Positions 8,661 to 17,983 of a stretch of DNA of 64,000 bases are shown piece after piece. The notes under the pieces are model-generated. The model was not told the origin of the DNA. It saw only the letters and a program-made list of their open reading frames with translations, and searched no databases. Location: positions 518,284-582,283 of the forward strand of contig NZ_FXXN01000026.1 of assembly GCF_900184795.1 (NCBI RefSeq), in the 5' to 3' direction. The first letter of the stretch is position 1. Each line of letters starts with the position of its first letter. This stretch comes from Magnetospirillum sp. 15-1 (lineage in GTDB: Bacteria > Pseudomonadota > Alphaproteobacteria > Rhodospirillales > Magnetospirillaceae). The position numbers were made by a program, and so were the translations under genes.

Positions 8661-9551
8661 ATGCGCCGCCGTCTGCCGCCGCTTCGCGCCCTGCATGCCT
8701 TCGAGGCCGCCGCCCGTCATCTGTCCTTTGCCCGCGCCGCCGAGGAACTGGGCGTCACCCCGGCGGCCATCAGCCAGCAGATCAAGCAGTTGGAGGACAT
8801 CCTGGGCGTCACGCTGTTCCATCGCGGCGCGCGGCTGTCGCTGACCCGCCCGGCCGCCCTGGCCGCCCCGGAATTCAGCGATTCCTTTGATCGGCTGGCC
8901 TCGGCCGTCGGGCGTCTGGCCCCCGACGGCCCGGCCAAGCCGCTGGTGGTGTCGGCACCGCCGGCCTTCGCCGGGCGTTGGCTGGTGCCGCGCCTGACCC
9001 GGTTCCAGGAGGCCCATCCCGGCATCGACCTGCACCTGTCGGCCACTTTGCGGCTGGTGGACCTGGACCGCGAGGGGGTGGACGTGGCCATCCGCTACGG
9101 CTCGGGCCGCTATCCCGGCCTGCTGGTGGAGCGCCTGCGCCTGGAGGAGGTGATCGCGGTGGCGGTACCCCGTCTGGCGGCAAGCCTGGGCGAACTGTCC
9201 GACCTTACCCGCGCCACCTTGCTGGTCAACGAGTCCATGGGCTGGGACACCGCCTTTCCCACCTGGCCCGGCTGGCTGGCCGAGATGGGGGCGGTGCCCG
9301 AGGAACCGCTGAAACTTCGCCCGTTCGGCGACGCCTCGCTGGTGGTGGAAGCGGCCCTGGCCGGATTGGGTGCCGCCCTGGTCTGGCGGACCCTGGTTTC
9401 CGACGAATTGTCCAGCGGGCGGCTGGTCGCCCTGTTTCCCGGCCGCCCGCTGGCCAGCGCCTATCATCTGGTCTGCCTGCCCGACCGCGCCGAGTCACCG
9501 GCCATTCGCGCCTTCCGGGACTGGATCAAGGGCGAGGTCGTCACCACGTAA
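8661..9551 (+). CDS. LysR-family transcriptional regulator, GcvA-like
   Basis: A 296-residue protein. The N-terminal winged helix-turn-helix covers residues 5-64 (LPPLRALHAFEAAARHLSF..AAISQQIKQLE), and a periplasmic-binding-like effector domain follows from about residue 90. The sequence style matches the GcvA subgroup. It is divergent from the EamA exporter gene with a 92-bp intergenic region, the usual setting for LysR control of a neighbouring transporter. The effector is unknown. Confidence 0.92.
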   Translation: MRRRLPPLRALHAFEAAARHLSFARAAEELGVTPAAISQQIKQLEDILGVTLFHRGARLSLTRPAALAAPEFSDSFDRLASAVGRLAPDGPAKPLVVSAPPAFAGRWLVPRLTRFQEAHPGIDLHLSATLRLVDLDREGVDVAIRYGSGRYPGLLVERLRLEEVIAVAVPRLAASLGELSDLTRATLLVNESMGWDTAFPTWPGWLAEMGAVPEEPLKLRPFGDASLVVEAALAGLGAALVWRTLVSDELSSGRLVALFPGRPLASAYHLVCLPDRAESPAIRAFRDWIKGEVVTT

Positions 9552-9573
9552 GGGGCCTACGCCGATAGTCCGC

Positions 9574-9601
9574 TTGCCTTCCCGAGGCGGGATGCTAGGC
9601 T
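9574..9601 (+). promoter_or_regulatory. possible sigma70-type promoter of the bacterioferritin operon
   Basis: TTGCCT at 9574-9579 and TAGGCT at 9596-9601 with a 16-bp spacer fall 35 bp before the first bfr start. The match is only moderate; no Fur-type palindrome was found here. Confidence 0.3.
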
Positions 9602-9635
9602 GGCATAGGGTTAATTCCCGATCAGGAGACGGCCG

Positions 9636-10606
<971 letters not shown>

Positions 10607-10633
10607 ACCGAGGCGCAGCGACAGGGGGATGGG

Positions 10634-13168
10634 CTGAACGTCATTGCCAGGTCATACCGGCCGCTGGCCTTCACGACGGCGGTACTGCTGGTCGTCTGGG
10701 TCAGCGGCGCCCTGCTCGCCTGGCGGGACCGGAGCGATTCGCTCAACGACAGCGGCCGCCTGACCGCGGCGCTGACCCGCGTGGTGGCCGAGCGCATATC
10801 CGGCTCGCTCCGCGGCGTCGATCAGCTGTTCCAGGAAACGGCGGCCCGTTCCCTGGACGGCACCAATCCAGCGGACCTGCTGGCCCTGATGAGCTATCGC
10901 AGCGGCGCCTTCCCCGAGGTCCGCACCGTCTTTCTCATCGGCACCGACGGCCGCGTCAAGCTCAGCACCCTGGCCTCCATGGTGGGCGTCGATCTCCGCA
11001 ACCGCCCCTATTTCGAGGCGGCGACCAAGGCACCGTTCCATGCCGGCCTGATCGTCGCGCCTCCCACCGTCAGTCCCATCACCGGCCGGCTCGGCCTGGT
11101 GGTGGCGCGGCCGATCATCAGCCCGGTGGGGACCTTCGCCGGCGTGGTGGCGGCGGCCCTGAACCCGGAATTCTTCTCCGAAACGCTGAGCGGCGTGGTC
11201 GAGGGCGAGATCGACCGGGCGGTGATCACCAATCTGGACGGCGACGTGCTGGCCCGCCTGCCCGATCCCGGCCGCCACATGGGCAGTTCCATCCGCTCCG
11301 GCCCGCTGTTCACCCAGCATCTGCCCAAGGCCCGCACCGGCACCTTCATCGCCCCCAGCATCTTCGACGGCATGGAGCGTCTGGCGTCCTATCAGGTGCT
11401 GGAGCGGCATCCCATCGTGATCTCGGTGGGCATCACCACCCGGGCGGCGCTGCGGCGCTGGACCATCAACACGCTGATCATGGGCGGCGCCGGCCTGTTA
11501 TTCTCCGCCCTGCTCCTGGCGGCCACGATCCTGCTGGAACGGCGCGAGCGCGAACGCCACAGGGCCGAGGCGGCGCTGAAGGCCAGCGAGGAGAGCTACC
11601 GCATCCTGGTCAACGACCAGGACGACCTGATCCACCGCTACGCCCCCGATACCACGCTGCTGACCGTCAACCGGGCCTATGCCCGCTTCTACGGCGAGCA
11701 GCCCGATCAACTGATCGGCCGCAAGTGGATCGCCTTCATCCCCGAGGAGGAACGTCCCTTCATCCTGTCCTGTCTGCAGTCCCTGAACCACGTCCAGCCC
11801 TATCGCGAGGACCATCGCCGGGTGGTGATGCCCGATGGGCAGGAGCGCTGGATCGAATGGCGGACCACGGCGCTGTACGACACGCTGGACAACCTGACCG
11901 GCTATCAGACGGTCGGACGCGACGTTACCGATTCCCACCGGGCCCAGCAGGCCATTTCGGAACGCGAGGAGCTTTACAGCCAGAGTTTCCACCGCAACCC
12001 GGCCATCAAGCTGCTGATCGACCCCAAGACCGGCGCCATCACCGATGCCAACGATTCCGCGGCGCTGTTCTACGGCTATCCCGTCGAAGTGCTGAAGCGG
12101 ATGCAGATCAGCGACATCAACATCGCCACGCCCGAGGAGATCGAGCGGGAGATGGCGGCGGTGGAGCACGAGGGGCGCAAGTTCCTGCGCTTCCGGCACC
12201 GCCTGTCCTCGGGCGATATCCGCGACGTGGAGGTTTACACCTCCCCGCTGCACGTGGGCGGCCGCGCCTATCTCAGCAGCATCGTGGTCGACGTCTCCGA
12301 CCGCAACCGCTTCGAGGCGGAGTTGCAGGCCAGGACCGCCGAACTGGCCCGCTCAAACGCCGAGCTGGAGCAGTTCGCCTACGTGGCCTCCCATGACCTG
12401 CGCCAGCCGCTGCGCATGGTCAGTTCCTACGTCACCCTGATGGAACGCCGCCTGGGTGATCGCCTGGACGACACATCGCGCGAATTCATCGGCTATACCG
12501 TCTCGGGCGTGAAGCGCATGGATGCCCTGATCAAGGGGCTGCTGGACTACTCGCGGGTCGGGCGCGGCAGCGAGGATTTCACCGATGTGAACCTGGAGGA
12601 CACCGTCACCACCGCCTGCGCCAATCTCGGCCTGGACGACGGCGGCGGCGGCGAGGCCTCGGTGACCGTCGAATCCCCGCTGCCCACCCTCCCCGGCATT
12701 CCCAGCGAGTTGGCCCGGCTGTTCCAGAACCTGATCGGCAACGCGGTCAAGTACCGCCACCCCGACCGCCGGCCCGAAATCAGGATCGGCGCCCGGCGCG
12801 AAGGCCCCGACTGGGTGATTGCCGTCGAGGATAACGGCATGGGGATCGGACCCGAGCATTTCGAGCGCATCTTCGGAATGTTCCAGCGCCTGCACGGCGA
12901 GGGGGAATACGAAGGTACCGGCATCGGTCTGGCCATCTGCCGCAAGATCGTCACCACCCACCACGGACGCATCTGGGTGGAGTCCGAGGAAGGCCGGGGC
13001 TGTCGCTTCCTGGTGGCGCTGCCGGCCTGCCGCGAGGCCCCTACCCCCTCGGCATCCCAAGGACTTCCGGCATCCCAAAGCCTTCCGATACCCCAAAGCC
13101 TTCCGATACCCCAAGGCCTTCCGATACCCCAAGGCCTTCCGATACCCCAAGGCCTTCCGATACATTGA
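10634..13168 (+). CDS. membrane sensor histidine kinase with Cache and PAS domains, orphan
   Basis: The frame opens right after the second bfr stop. A TM segment (about residues 10-30) is followed by a periplasmic double-Cache-like domain, a second TM (about 281-301), two PAS domains (about 320-560), HisKA with the phospho-acceptor His at about 587 in VASHDLRQPLR, and HATPase_c (NLIGNAVKYRH, GTGIGLAICRKIV). No ATG precedes the first TM; the CTG at 10634, 5 nt after an AGGGGG, is the best start I see, and the GTG at 10781 would remove the first TM. The C-terminus is a hexapeptide tandem repeat. No response regulator is adjacent. The kinase core is like that of the gene at 47897. Confidence 0.85.
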   Translation: MNVIARSYRPLAFTTAVLLVVWVSGALLAWRDRSDSLNDSGRLTAALTRVVAERISGSLRGVDQLFQETAARSLDGTNPADLLALMSYRSGAFPEVRTVFLIGTDGRVKLSTLASMVGVDLRNRPYFEAATKAPFHAGLIVAPPTVSPITGRLGLVVARPIISPVGTFAGVVAAALNPEFFSETLSGVVEGEIDRAVITNLDGDVLARLPDPGRHMGSSIRSGPLFTQHLPKARTGTFIAPSIFDGMERLASYQVLERHPIVISVGITTRAALRRWTINTLIMGGAGLLFSALLLAATILLERRERERHRAEAALKASEESYRILVNDQDDLIHRYAPDTTLLTVNRAYARFYGEQPDQLIGRKWIAFIPEEERPFILSCLQSLNHVQPYREDHRRVVMPDGQERWIEWRTTALYDTLDNLTGYQTVGRDVTDSHRAQQAISEREELYSQSFHRNPAIKLLIDPKTGAITDANDSAALFYGYPVEVLKRMQISDINIATPEEIEREMAAVEHEGRKFLRFRHRLSSGDIRDVEVYTSPLHVGGRAYLSSIVVDVSDRNRFEAELQARTAELARSNAELEQFAYVASHDLRQPLRMVSSYVTLMERRLGDRLDDTSREFIGYTVSGVKRMDALIKGLLDYSRVGRGSEDFTDVNLEDTVTTACANLGLDDGGGGEASVTVESPLPTLPGIPSELARLFQNLIGNAVKYRHPDRRPEIRIGARREGPDWVIAVEDNGMGIGPEHFERIFGMFQRLHGEGEYEGTGIGLAICRKIVTTHHGRIWVESEEGRGCRFLVALPACREAPTPSASQGLPASQSLPIPQSLPIPQGLPIPQGLPIPQGLPIH
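13051..13165 (+). repeat. 18-bp tandem repeat encoding a LPIPQG-type C-terminal tail
   Basis: About six to seven units of ccttccgataccccaagg (with early variants) run in frame to the stop codon of the sensor kinase and encode repeated SQGLPA/PQSLPI/PQGLPI hexapeptides. The last copies are nearly identical, as expected for recent slippage or unequal exchange. The tail lies outside the catalytic domains. Confidence 0.9.
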
Positions 13169-13223
13169 CGACGCCGGCCAATTGGGCGACTCTCATTTCC
13201 GCGTCCAGAAGGAGTTTCCGGCC

Positions 13224-13430
13224 ATGAAGGTCGCGGCCATTTCGTTCAACGACAACCACAGCCTGAGCATGGACGTGGAAGGGGTCAGCTATATCGGCGC
13301 CGCCCAGCCCATGGAACTGGAAGACGGCACCTGGTTCCTTGAACTGCTGATCCGCACCGGCAACGGCACCATCGCCCTGCAACTGGTGGCCGATTCACCG
13401 GAAAAGTTGGACATCACGCGCTACGAATAG
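13224..13430 (+). CDS. small conserved-looking protein of unknown function
   Basis: A 68-residue protein starting MKVAAISFNDNHSLSM, with a good ribosome binding site (aaggag at 13209-13214, 9 nt before the ATG). It is acidic and beta-like in pattern, without signal peptide or TM. It lies convergent to the original 3' end of holC, which begins 4 bp after its stop. No family recognised. Confidence 0.7.
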   Translation: MKVAAISFNDNHSLSMDVEGVSYIGAAQPMELEDGTWFLELLIRTGNGTIALQLVADSPEKLDITRYE

Positions 13431-13433
13431 CGC

Positions 13434-13490
13434 CTACCCCCGCGCCTTCTCTTCCCAGCCGCCGCGTTCGGTCTGCTGGTAGTAAACCGC
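13434..13490 (-). pseudogene. displaced original 3' end of holC
   Basis: On the minus strand this reads VYYQQTERGGWEEKARG and then a stop at 13434-13436. It is the normal C-terminal end of the DNA polymerase III chi subunit and matches the end of the functional holC copy at 16516 (VYYQQ..GGWEEK). It has been separated from the rest of holC by the inserted element at 13489-16555. Confidence 0.88.
13474..13488. other. left attachment site of the holC element
   Basis: The 15-bp core tgctggtagtaaacc is repeated exactly and in the same orientation at 16556-16570. Upstream bases also match at the same spacing (cttccca.ccgccgc at 13451-13465 and 16533-16547), because both sides encode the chi C-terminus. 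Confidence 0.88.
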
Positions 13491-13539
13491 ATTGCGATTT
13501 TTCATGTCTATTTTCAATGAGTTACAGCGCTAAATAGTT

Positions 13540-13560
13540 AACTGTGTAAAAACTGTGTAT
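13540..13560. promoter_or_regulatory. putative integrase arm-type sites, left end
   Basis: Two copies of ctgtgta (13542-13548 and 13553-13559) lie 11 bp apart in an AT-rich stretch about 50 bp inside the left core site. The same arrangement recurs at 16442-16462 near the right end. Confidence 0.5.
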
Positions 13561-13641
13561 TAGTATTTACTAATTTATATAATTCGTATTAATTTTGCCC
13601 CTTCAGACCACAACAGAACCCAACTTACATCATGTAAGTCC

Positions 13642-13791
13642 GCCGACAAACCGCTCCGCATGGATGTGCGGCTGGTGGCGCTCAATCTCGGCACCAGCCC
13701 CGAAATGGTCCACCGCCATTACGGCCACGACAACACCAAGAGCCGGACATCAGAGTTCGCCGATGTGTGGCTGACGAAGGAGGAGAGGTGA
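13642..13791 (+). pseudogene. C-terminal fragment of a second tyrosine recombinase
   Basis: The open frame reads DKPLRMDVRLVALNLGTSP, then EMVHRHYGHDNTKSR, and stops at 13789-13791. MVHRHYGH with its Tyr is the end of an integrase catalytic domain, and the preceding LNLGTSP fits the usual helix. The Arg and His-x-x-Arg boxes are missing, so only the last 45 or so codons remain. It has a different sequence from the intact integrase at 15001, so it is a separate element's remnant. Confidence 0.72.
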
Positions 13792-13945
13792 GGGGAATTT
13801 ACTTGATGTAAGCCCCCAAGGCATTATCGTCGATAACGAGCAAGATGCTTGACACTCGACACCAGAAGATGAGTTTCGAGGCGCTTCACTCCTATATCAG
13901 CCGCCATGCGACGAAATATCCATGAGGATCGGGAGCCTATAGACC

Positions 13946-14520
13946 ATGACCATGGACCCGCGTCCTATTGAGCAGCAGCTTCACCATGCCAAGGCAAAGC
14001 GATTTCGCAGAATCCAGCAGAACTTCAAAGCGGTCCGCCCAGATGGCCGGAGCGCGAGCTTTTTCATCGCGGAGATTTCTCGGTCGATCGATGCGGGCCT
14101 TCTGCTCTCAGCTATCGTCCTCTCGACCACATTGCTCGAACTTTGGCTTCGAGATCTGTTGGGAACCCAGGTGTCCAGGCGCAACGCGGCCATTACAGGG
14201 CGAGCCGACCTGGCAAAAATAGATAAAGAACTCGAAGGATCTGATGGAACCGGACGCGGCCATATGTTTGCGGAGAGTGTCGATGACCTCTACAGGTATG
14301 ACGTTATAAATTTGATGGAGAAAAATTGGCTCAACAACTTCTATCGATCTGTTCGTGTACCATTTCATCACGGGCTCAGTGGGCGCCTAGTCTCTCGGAA
14401 AGTGCTGGATGGTGACGATGAATTGGACACTGAAATATTGGAGGGTGATGGGGAGATGGCGTATTTCCTCAATGAATTATTGAATGACCCCAAGAAGAGG
14501 TCCCGACAGTTGGAGGTACT
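13946..14520 (+). pseudogene. unknown protein, 3' end lost; possible HEPN-like motif
   Basis: About 190 codons from ATG 13946 read as a real protein (IAEISRSIDAGLLLSAIVLS helix; FYRSVRVPFHHGLSGR) with lower GC than the genome. After about 14515 the frame continues to 14827 only in a shadow frame of a different gene fragment. The R..R.PFHHG stretch resembles the R-x(4-6)-H motif of HEPN ribonucleases, but this is weak. I do not recognise the family. A deletion appears to have joined it to the fragment that follows. Confidence 0.5.
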
Positions 14521-14732
14521 GGCACGACCTGAGCGGCAAGTGGTTCCTCGAACTCCGCTATGCCAACACCGTGCTGAGCCTCGCCAAGGACCAGAACGCC
14601 ATCGAGATCGGGACCAAGGACAAGCTGGTTCCGACGATCCAGACGGTGATCGACGCCGTGAAGGCGGGCGAGTTGGATGCCGCGATGAACGCGGCGCTCG
14701 CATCGCGCAAGAAGCCCGGCAAGGCCGCTTAA
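14511..14732 (+). pseudogene. C-terminal fragment resembling DUF6641 phage/plasmid protein
   Basis: In another frame from the preceding ORF, codons reading GKWFLELRYANTVLSLAKDQ, then NAIEIGTKDKLVPTIQ and VKAGELDAAMNAALASRKK, run to a stop at 14730-14732. The pattern matches my memory of the C-terminal part of the DUF6641 family found in mobile elements. Its N-terminal half is absent, so it is a remnant joined to the unrelated ORF upstream. Confidence 0.55.
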
Positions 14733-15000
14733 GGTTCAACTGCCGTGCGTGGCGACATGCACGGCAGAGCCATGATGGTTCGGCTTACTCTTCCGCAAAA
14801 TATCATCCCGAACAACGCCCCCGCTAACTCCTTGCGTGAAGTACCTGGAGAGCGGTCCGTACGTTTCCGCAAAACAGTCAGCAAATACGCCACTCTGCCC
14901 TCGCCACGCTCCCCAAAGACGTGTATCCGGGATGGGCCTTGCGCCCGTTGCGCTGCTATAGCGGCGGGCCGCGCTGAGCGTCTACGGGGAAAAACACAGT

Positions 15001-16398
15001 CTATTCCTCATCCTCGGCCAGGACCAAATAGGGAAATCGCTGCCCCTTCGGTTTCGACTTTTCCGTCTTTCTTCCGGCCTTCCGAGCCGCATCAACGAGC
15101 TGCTCGACGGTTCCGGTCTTCGGTTTGAATTCGGGCTTCACATGCGTCAACTCCTTGGCCTTGGCGCTGTTCCTCGCATGCTTGTAGTGGTGTTTGATCA
15201 TCTGCACCGAGGTGCCCATGTTCTCCGACAGGTCGAAGACATTGACATCGCCTTCCATGAGACGGGTATCGGCATAGGTGTGGCGAAGGGAATACGGTGT
15301 CCGCTTCTGGTTCGTCCGTCCGATCCGCAGATCGGCGTCCTTCTCAAGATAAAGGTCTTCGAGCATCCGGGAGAAGGTGGCGCTGGGCACCCCGAGCTTC
15401 TCTCCGTGCTCATTGATGAACAGGAAGTCGTTCGGGCCAGTCGCGATTTCCCGCTTTCTCAGCCGCCGGATGGCATCCGCGACCTCGGGCATGGCCACCA
15501 CGTCCCGCTCCCCGGTCTTGCCTTCATTGAGGTCGAGGATGACCATTTCCTCGCCGTTGGCGGCGTCCTGAATGTGGATGTCGCGGTTCTGGAGGTTCAT
15601 CGCCTCGCCGGGGCGCATGCCGCTGTAATAGAGGAAGATGCAGTAATCCCGGAGATGCTCGCGGCGCTCCCGCGTTCTACCGTTCACCGTCAAGGTGGGC
15701 CATTCCCACAGCCAGTCTTCCAGGATTTTCCATTCGTCCGAGGTGAAGCCGTCGCGCTTGGTCCGCTTCTTGAGGCTGACGCTGAAGGTCGCCTTGGGGC
15801 GATCCTGGTAGCGGATGTACCGCTTATCGACGGCATGATCCAAGATCTGGTTGAGGATCTGCATTTCGTGCATCACCGTCGTTGGCGCGATGGGAGTGCC
15901 ACGATAGGAACTTTGTGCCAGCCGCCAGTTGATGTAGCCCTTGGCGATCTCGGTGGTGAGCCGCCCGATGATCCGTATCCCGCATTCCCTGAAATAGCGT
16001 CGAAGCGGAATGGCCGAATGGACGGCGCGCTTGATGGCCGACTTACCGCGCGTGGGGTCCATCTTGACCTCCGCGACATATTCCGAGATCACCTCGTCGA
16101 GGGTCTTGTCGAACAGCGATCCGACGTCACCCTTCTTCACGGCGTTCAGCACCGCGCCGTACTGCATCAAGGCCCATTGCTTGGCGGTGTCGATGTTCGT
16201 CGTCGGGGCGCCATCCTTTTCGCCCCCCTCGCGGAGAAGCTGGAATTTGTAGGGACGGAACCCCTTAACCTTGAGGGGGAAGCGGACGTACCAATTGTCC
16301 CCGGCGTCCTTGCGCTGATAGATCACCAGGCCGGGCCACTCAGGGAATGCGTATTTGGTCCGCATTCCCTTGCCCTTGGCTCGGCCTTTTTCCGGCAT
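15001..16398 (-). CDS. tyrosine recombinase / phage-type integrase
   Basis: A 465-residue protein with an N-terminal DNA-binding region and a C-terminal catalytic domain. Visible catalytic elements are the Arg box YYSGMRPGEAMNL, a Lys-containing beta turn near LNEGKTGERD, SLRHTYADTR, and MIKHHYKHARNS with the nucleophilic Tyr. It is transcribed toward the left end; the start at 16398 is about 160 bp from the right core site. It is intact and is the only complete gene of the element, so it is the likely enzyme for integration into holC. Confidence 0.93.
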   Translation of the reverse strand: MPEKGRAKGKGMRTKYAFPEWPGLVIYQRKDAGDNWYVRFPLKVKGFRPYKFQLLREGGEKDGAPTTNIDTAKQWALMQYGAVLNAVKKGDVGSLFDKTLDEVISEYVAEVKMDPTRGKSAIKRAVHSAIPLRRYFRECGIRIIGRLTTEIAKGYINWRLAQSSYRGTPIAPTTVMHEMQILNQILDHAVDKRYIRYQDRPKATFSVSLKKRTKRDGFTSDEWKILEDWLWEWPTLTVNGRTRERREHLRDYCIFLYYSGMRPGEAMNLQNRDIHIQDAANGEEMVILDLNEGKTGERDVVAMPEVADAIRRLRKREIATGPNDFLFINEHGEKLGVPSATFSRMLEDLYLEKDADLRIGRTNQKRTPYSLRHTYADTRLMEGDVNVFDLSENMGTSVQMIKHHYKHARNSAKAKELTHVKPEFKPKTGTVEQLVDAARKAGRKTEKSKPKGQRFPYLVLAEDEE

Positions 16399-16441
16399 TT
16401 ACAACCTTTAATTGCTAATTACTTAATGCGCACAACCGCAT

Positions 16442-16462
16442 TTCTGTGTAGAAACTGTGTAT
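16442..16462. promoter_or_regulatory. putative integrase arm-type sites, right end
   Basis: Two ctgtgta copies (16444-16450 and 16455-16461) lie 11 bp apart, matching the left-end pair in spacing and orientation; 18 of 21 bases agree. They sit in the integrase promoter region and so could also regulate it. Confidence 0.5.
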
Positions 16463-16515
16463 AAAACAGTACTTTAACGCCCCTTTTTGGGCAATGTGTA
16501 TGAATTGCTCTATCG

Positions 16516-16971
16516 CTAAGTCCTTGATTTTTCTTCCCATCCGCCGCTAAAATTTTGCTGGTAGTAAACCAGTTGATGCCCCTCGGCCTTCCAGCGTTTC
16601 CAGCGTTCGCGCGCCTTCTCCACCGCCTCGGGATCGTTGCCGTCGAACAGGTCCAGGCAGCGTTGGAATTCGGCCACTTTCTCCGACGCGGCACCGTCGC
16701 ACATCACCAGGATGGTGGCGCCGTTGGGGTTTTCGTCGGTGTCGGTCAGCCAGATGGGCTGCTGCGCCGCCTCGCCGTCCCTGGCCGAGCCGTGAGGCAG
16801 CCAGGAATCCGGCTCGAAGGTCCACAGGCGGTCGTTCAGAACCTCCACCCGCTCGGCGGAACCGGCCAGCACCACGGCACGGAAGCCGGCGGCCAGCGCC
16901 TTGTCCAGCAGCTTGGGCAATGCCTGTTCGAGCGGCAGGCGCATCAGGTGATAGAAGCCGATCTGGGTCAT
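16516..16971 (-). CDS. holC: DNA polymerase III chi subunit, C-terminus replaced by the inserted element
   Basis: A chi-family clamp-loader subunit of 151 residues: MTQIGFYHLMRLPLEQALP, central PIWLTDTDENPNGA, and VYYQQ near the end. Chi links the clamp loader to SSB. The last residues (NFSGGWEEKSRT) come from the element; the original end (TERGGWEEKARG) is at 13434-13490. The protein therefore remains full length, with a slightly different tail. A Met codon three residues upstream (16980) is an alternative start. Divergent from the glycosyltransferase at 17031. Confidence 0.92.
   Translation of the reverse strand: MTQIGFYHLMRLPLEQALPKLLDKALAAGFRAVVLAGSAERVEVLNDRLWTFEPDSWLPHGSARDGEAAQQPIWLTDTDENPNGATILVMCDGAASEKVAEFQRCLDLFDGNDPEAVEKARERWKRWKAEGHQLVYYQQNFSGGWEEKSRT
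16556..16570. other. right attachment site of the holC element
   Basis: Exact second copy of the 15-bp core tgctggtagtaaacc, within the YYQQ codons of holC. Confidence 0.88.
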
Positions 16972-17014
16972 GCCCCACATTTACCATGGGAATGGCGTTC
17001 CGGCGAGCCGTGGG

Positions 17015-17020
17015 TATAAT
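17015..17020 (+). promoter_or_regulatory. consensus -10 box of the glycosyltransferase gene
   Basis: A perfect TATAAT lies 10 bp before the ATG at 17031. Transcription would begin only a few bases before the start codon, giving a leaderless or near-leaderless mRNA. No clear -35 is seen. Confidence 0.5.
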
Positions 17021-17030
17021 CCCAGCCGTC

Positions 17031-17969
17031 ATGAAGATCGCCGTGATCATTCCCAGCTACAAGGTGACCCGCCACATGGAGGCGGTGCTGGCCGGCATTC
17101 CCCGATCCGTCACCCATATCCTGGTGGTCGACGATTGCTGCCCCGACGGTTCGGGCGAGGTGGCGGCCAGGGTCGCCGATCCGCGCGTCGAGGTGATCCG
17201 CCATGCCGTCAACAAGGGCGTCGGCGGCGCGGTGGTCACCGGCTATGTCCGCGCCCTGGAACTGGGCTGCGACATCTGCGTCAAGATGGACGGCGACGGC
17301 CAGATGGACCCGGCGGAGCTGCCCAGGCTGATCGAGCCGCTGGCTTCGGGCCGCGTCGATTACACCAAGGGCAACCGCTTCCGCCACCTGCCCGAGCTGA
17401 AGGCCATGCCGCCGGTCCGCCTGATCGGTAATTCGGCGCTGTCCTTCCTGGTCAAGGCGGCGTCGGGCCAGTGGGGAGTGATGGACCCCACCAACGGCTA
17501 CACCGCCATCCATCGCCGGGCGCTGGAGGAATTGGACCTGGGCCGTCTGGCCGAGCGCTATTTCTTCGAAAGCGACATGCTGATCCAGTTGGGCATGGCC
17601 GGATTGCCGGTGGAGGACGTGGCCATGCCCGCCCGCTACGGCGACGAGGAATCCTCGCTGTCGGTGGTCAGCGTGCTGCGCGACTTCCCGCCGCTGCTGC
17701 TGAGGGGCTTCCTGAAGCGCCTGCTGTTCCGCTACTTCATCAGCGACTTCACCATCGCCTCGCTCTATCTGCTGATCGGCGTGCCGCTGCTGGCCTTCGG
17801 TCTGGCCGAGGGCATCGGGCAGTGGATCGCCTCGCTGGCCAGCGGCGTGCCGCGCACCGCCGGCACGGTCATGCTGGCCGCCATGCCGACCATCCTGGGC
17901 TTCCAGTTGCTGCTGCAGGCCATCGCCCACGACGTCCAGTCGGCGCCAAGGGCCCGTCCCGGGTCATAG
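17031..17969 (+). CDS. family 2 glycosyltransferase with C-terminal membrane anchor
   Basis: A 312-residue GT-A fold enzyme starting MKIAVIIPSYKV. The nucleotide-sugar motifs VVDDCCPDGSG and KMDGDGQMDP (DxD-like) are present, and the acceptor region is at YFFESDML. Two hydrophobic segments follow (about residues 240-265 and 283-303). It resembles dolichol/polyprenyl-phosphate mannosyltransferase-like enzymes that load lipid carriers. The start agrees with the TATAAT 10 bp upstream. The substrate is unknown. Confidence 0.9.
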   Translation: MKIAVIIPSYKVTRHMEAVLAGIPRSVTHILVVDDCCPDGSGEVAARVADPRVEVIRHAVNKGVGGAVVTGYVRALELGCDICVKMDGDGQMDPAELPRLIEPLASGRVDYTKGNRFRHLPELKAMPPVRLIGNSALSFLVKAASGQWGVMDPTNGYTAIHRRALEELDLGRLAERYFFESDMLIQLGMAGLPVEDVAMPARYGDEESSLSVVSVLRDFPPLLLRGFLKRLLFRYFISDFTIASLYLLIGVPLLAFGLAEGIGQWIASLASGVPRTAGTVMLAAMPTILGFQLLLQAIAHDVQSAPRARPGS

Positions 17970-17983
17970 CCGCCTTCCGACCA

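Larger units (their letters stand above)
13474..16570. mobile_element. 3.1-kb integrative element inserted in the 3' end of holC
   Basis: The element is bounded by the 15-bp direct repeat. It carries a tyrosine integrase (15001-16398), a fragment of another integrase, a broken unknown gene and a DUF6641-like fragment. It supplies a replacement end for holC, so the host gene stays open. Paired ctgtgta arm-type sites sit inside both ends. The interior has AT-rich parts unlike its surroundings. It looks like a decayed genomic island or satellite. Confidence 0.85.

Noticed and set aside
13946..14827. One intact 293-aa gene
   Set aside because: Coding signal moves to another frame at about 14515, where a recognisable DUF6641-like tail lies; the last third is a shadow frame.
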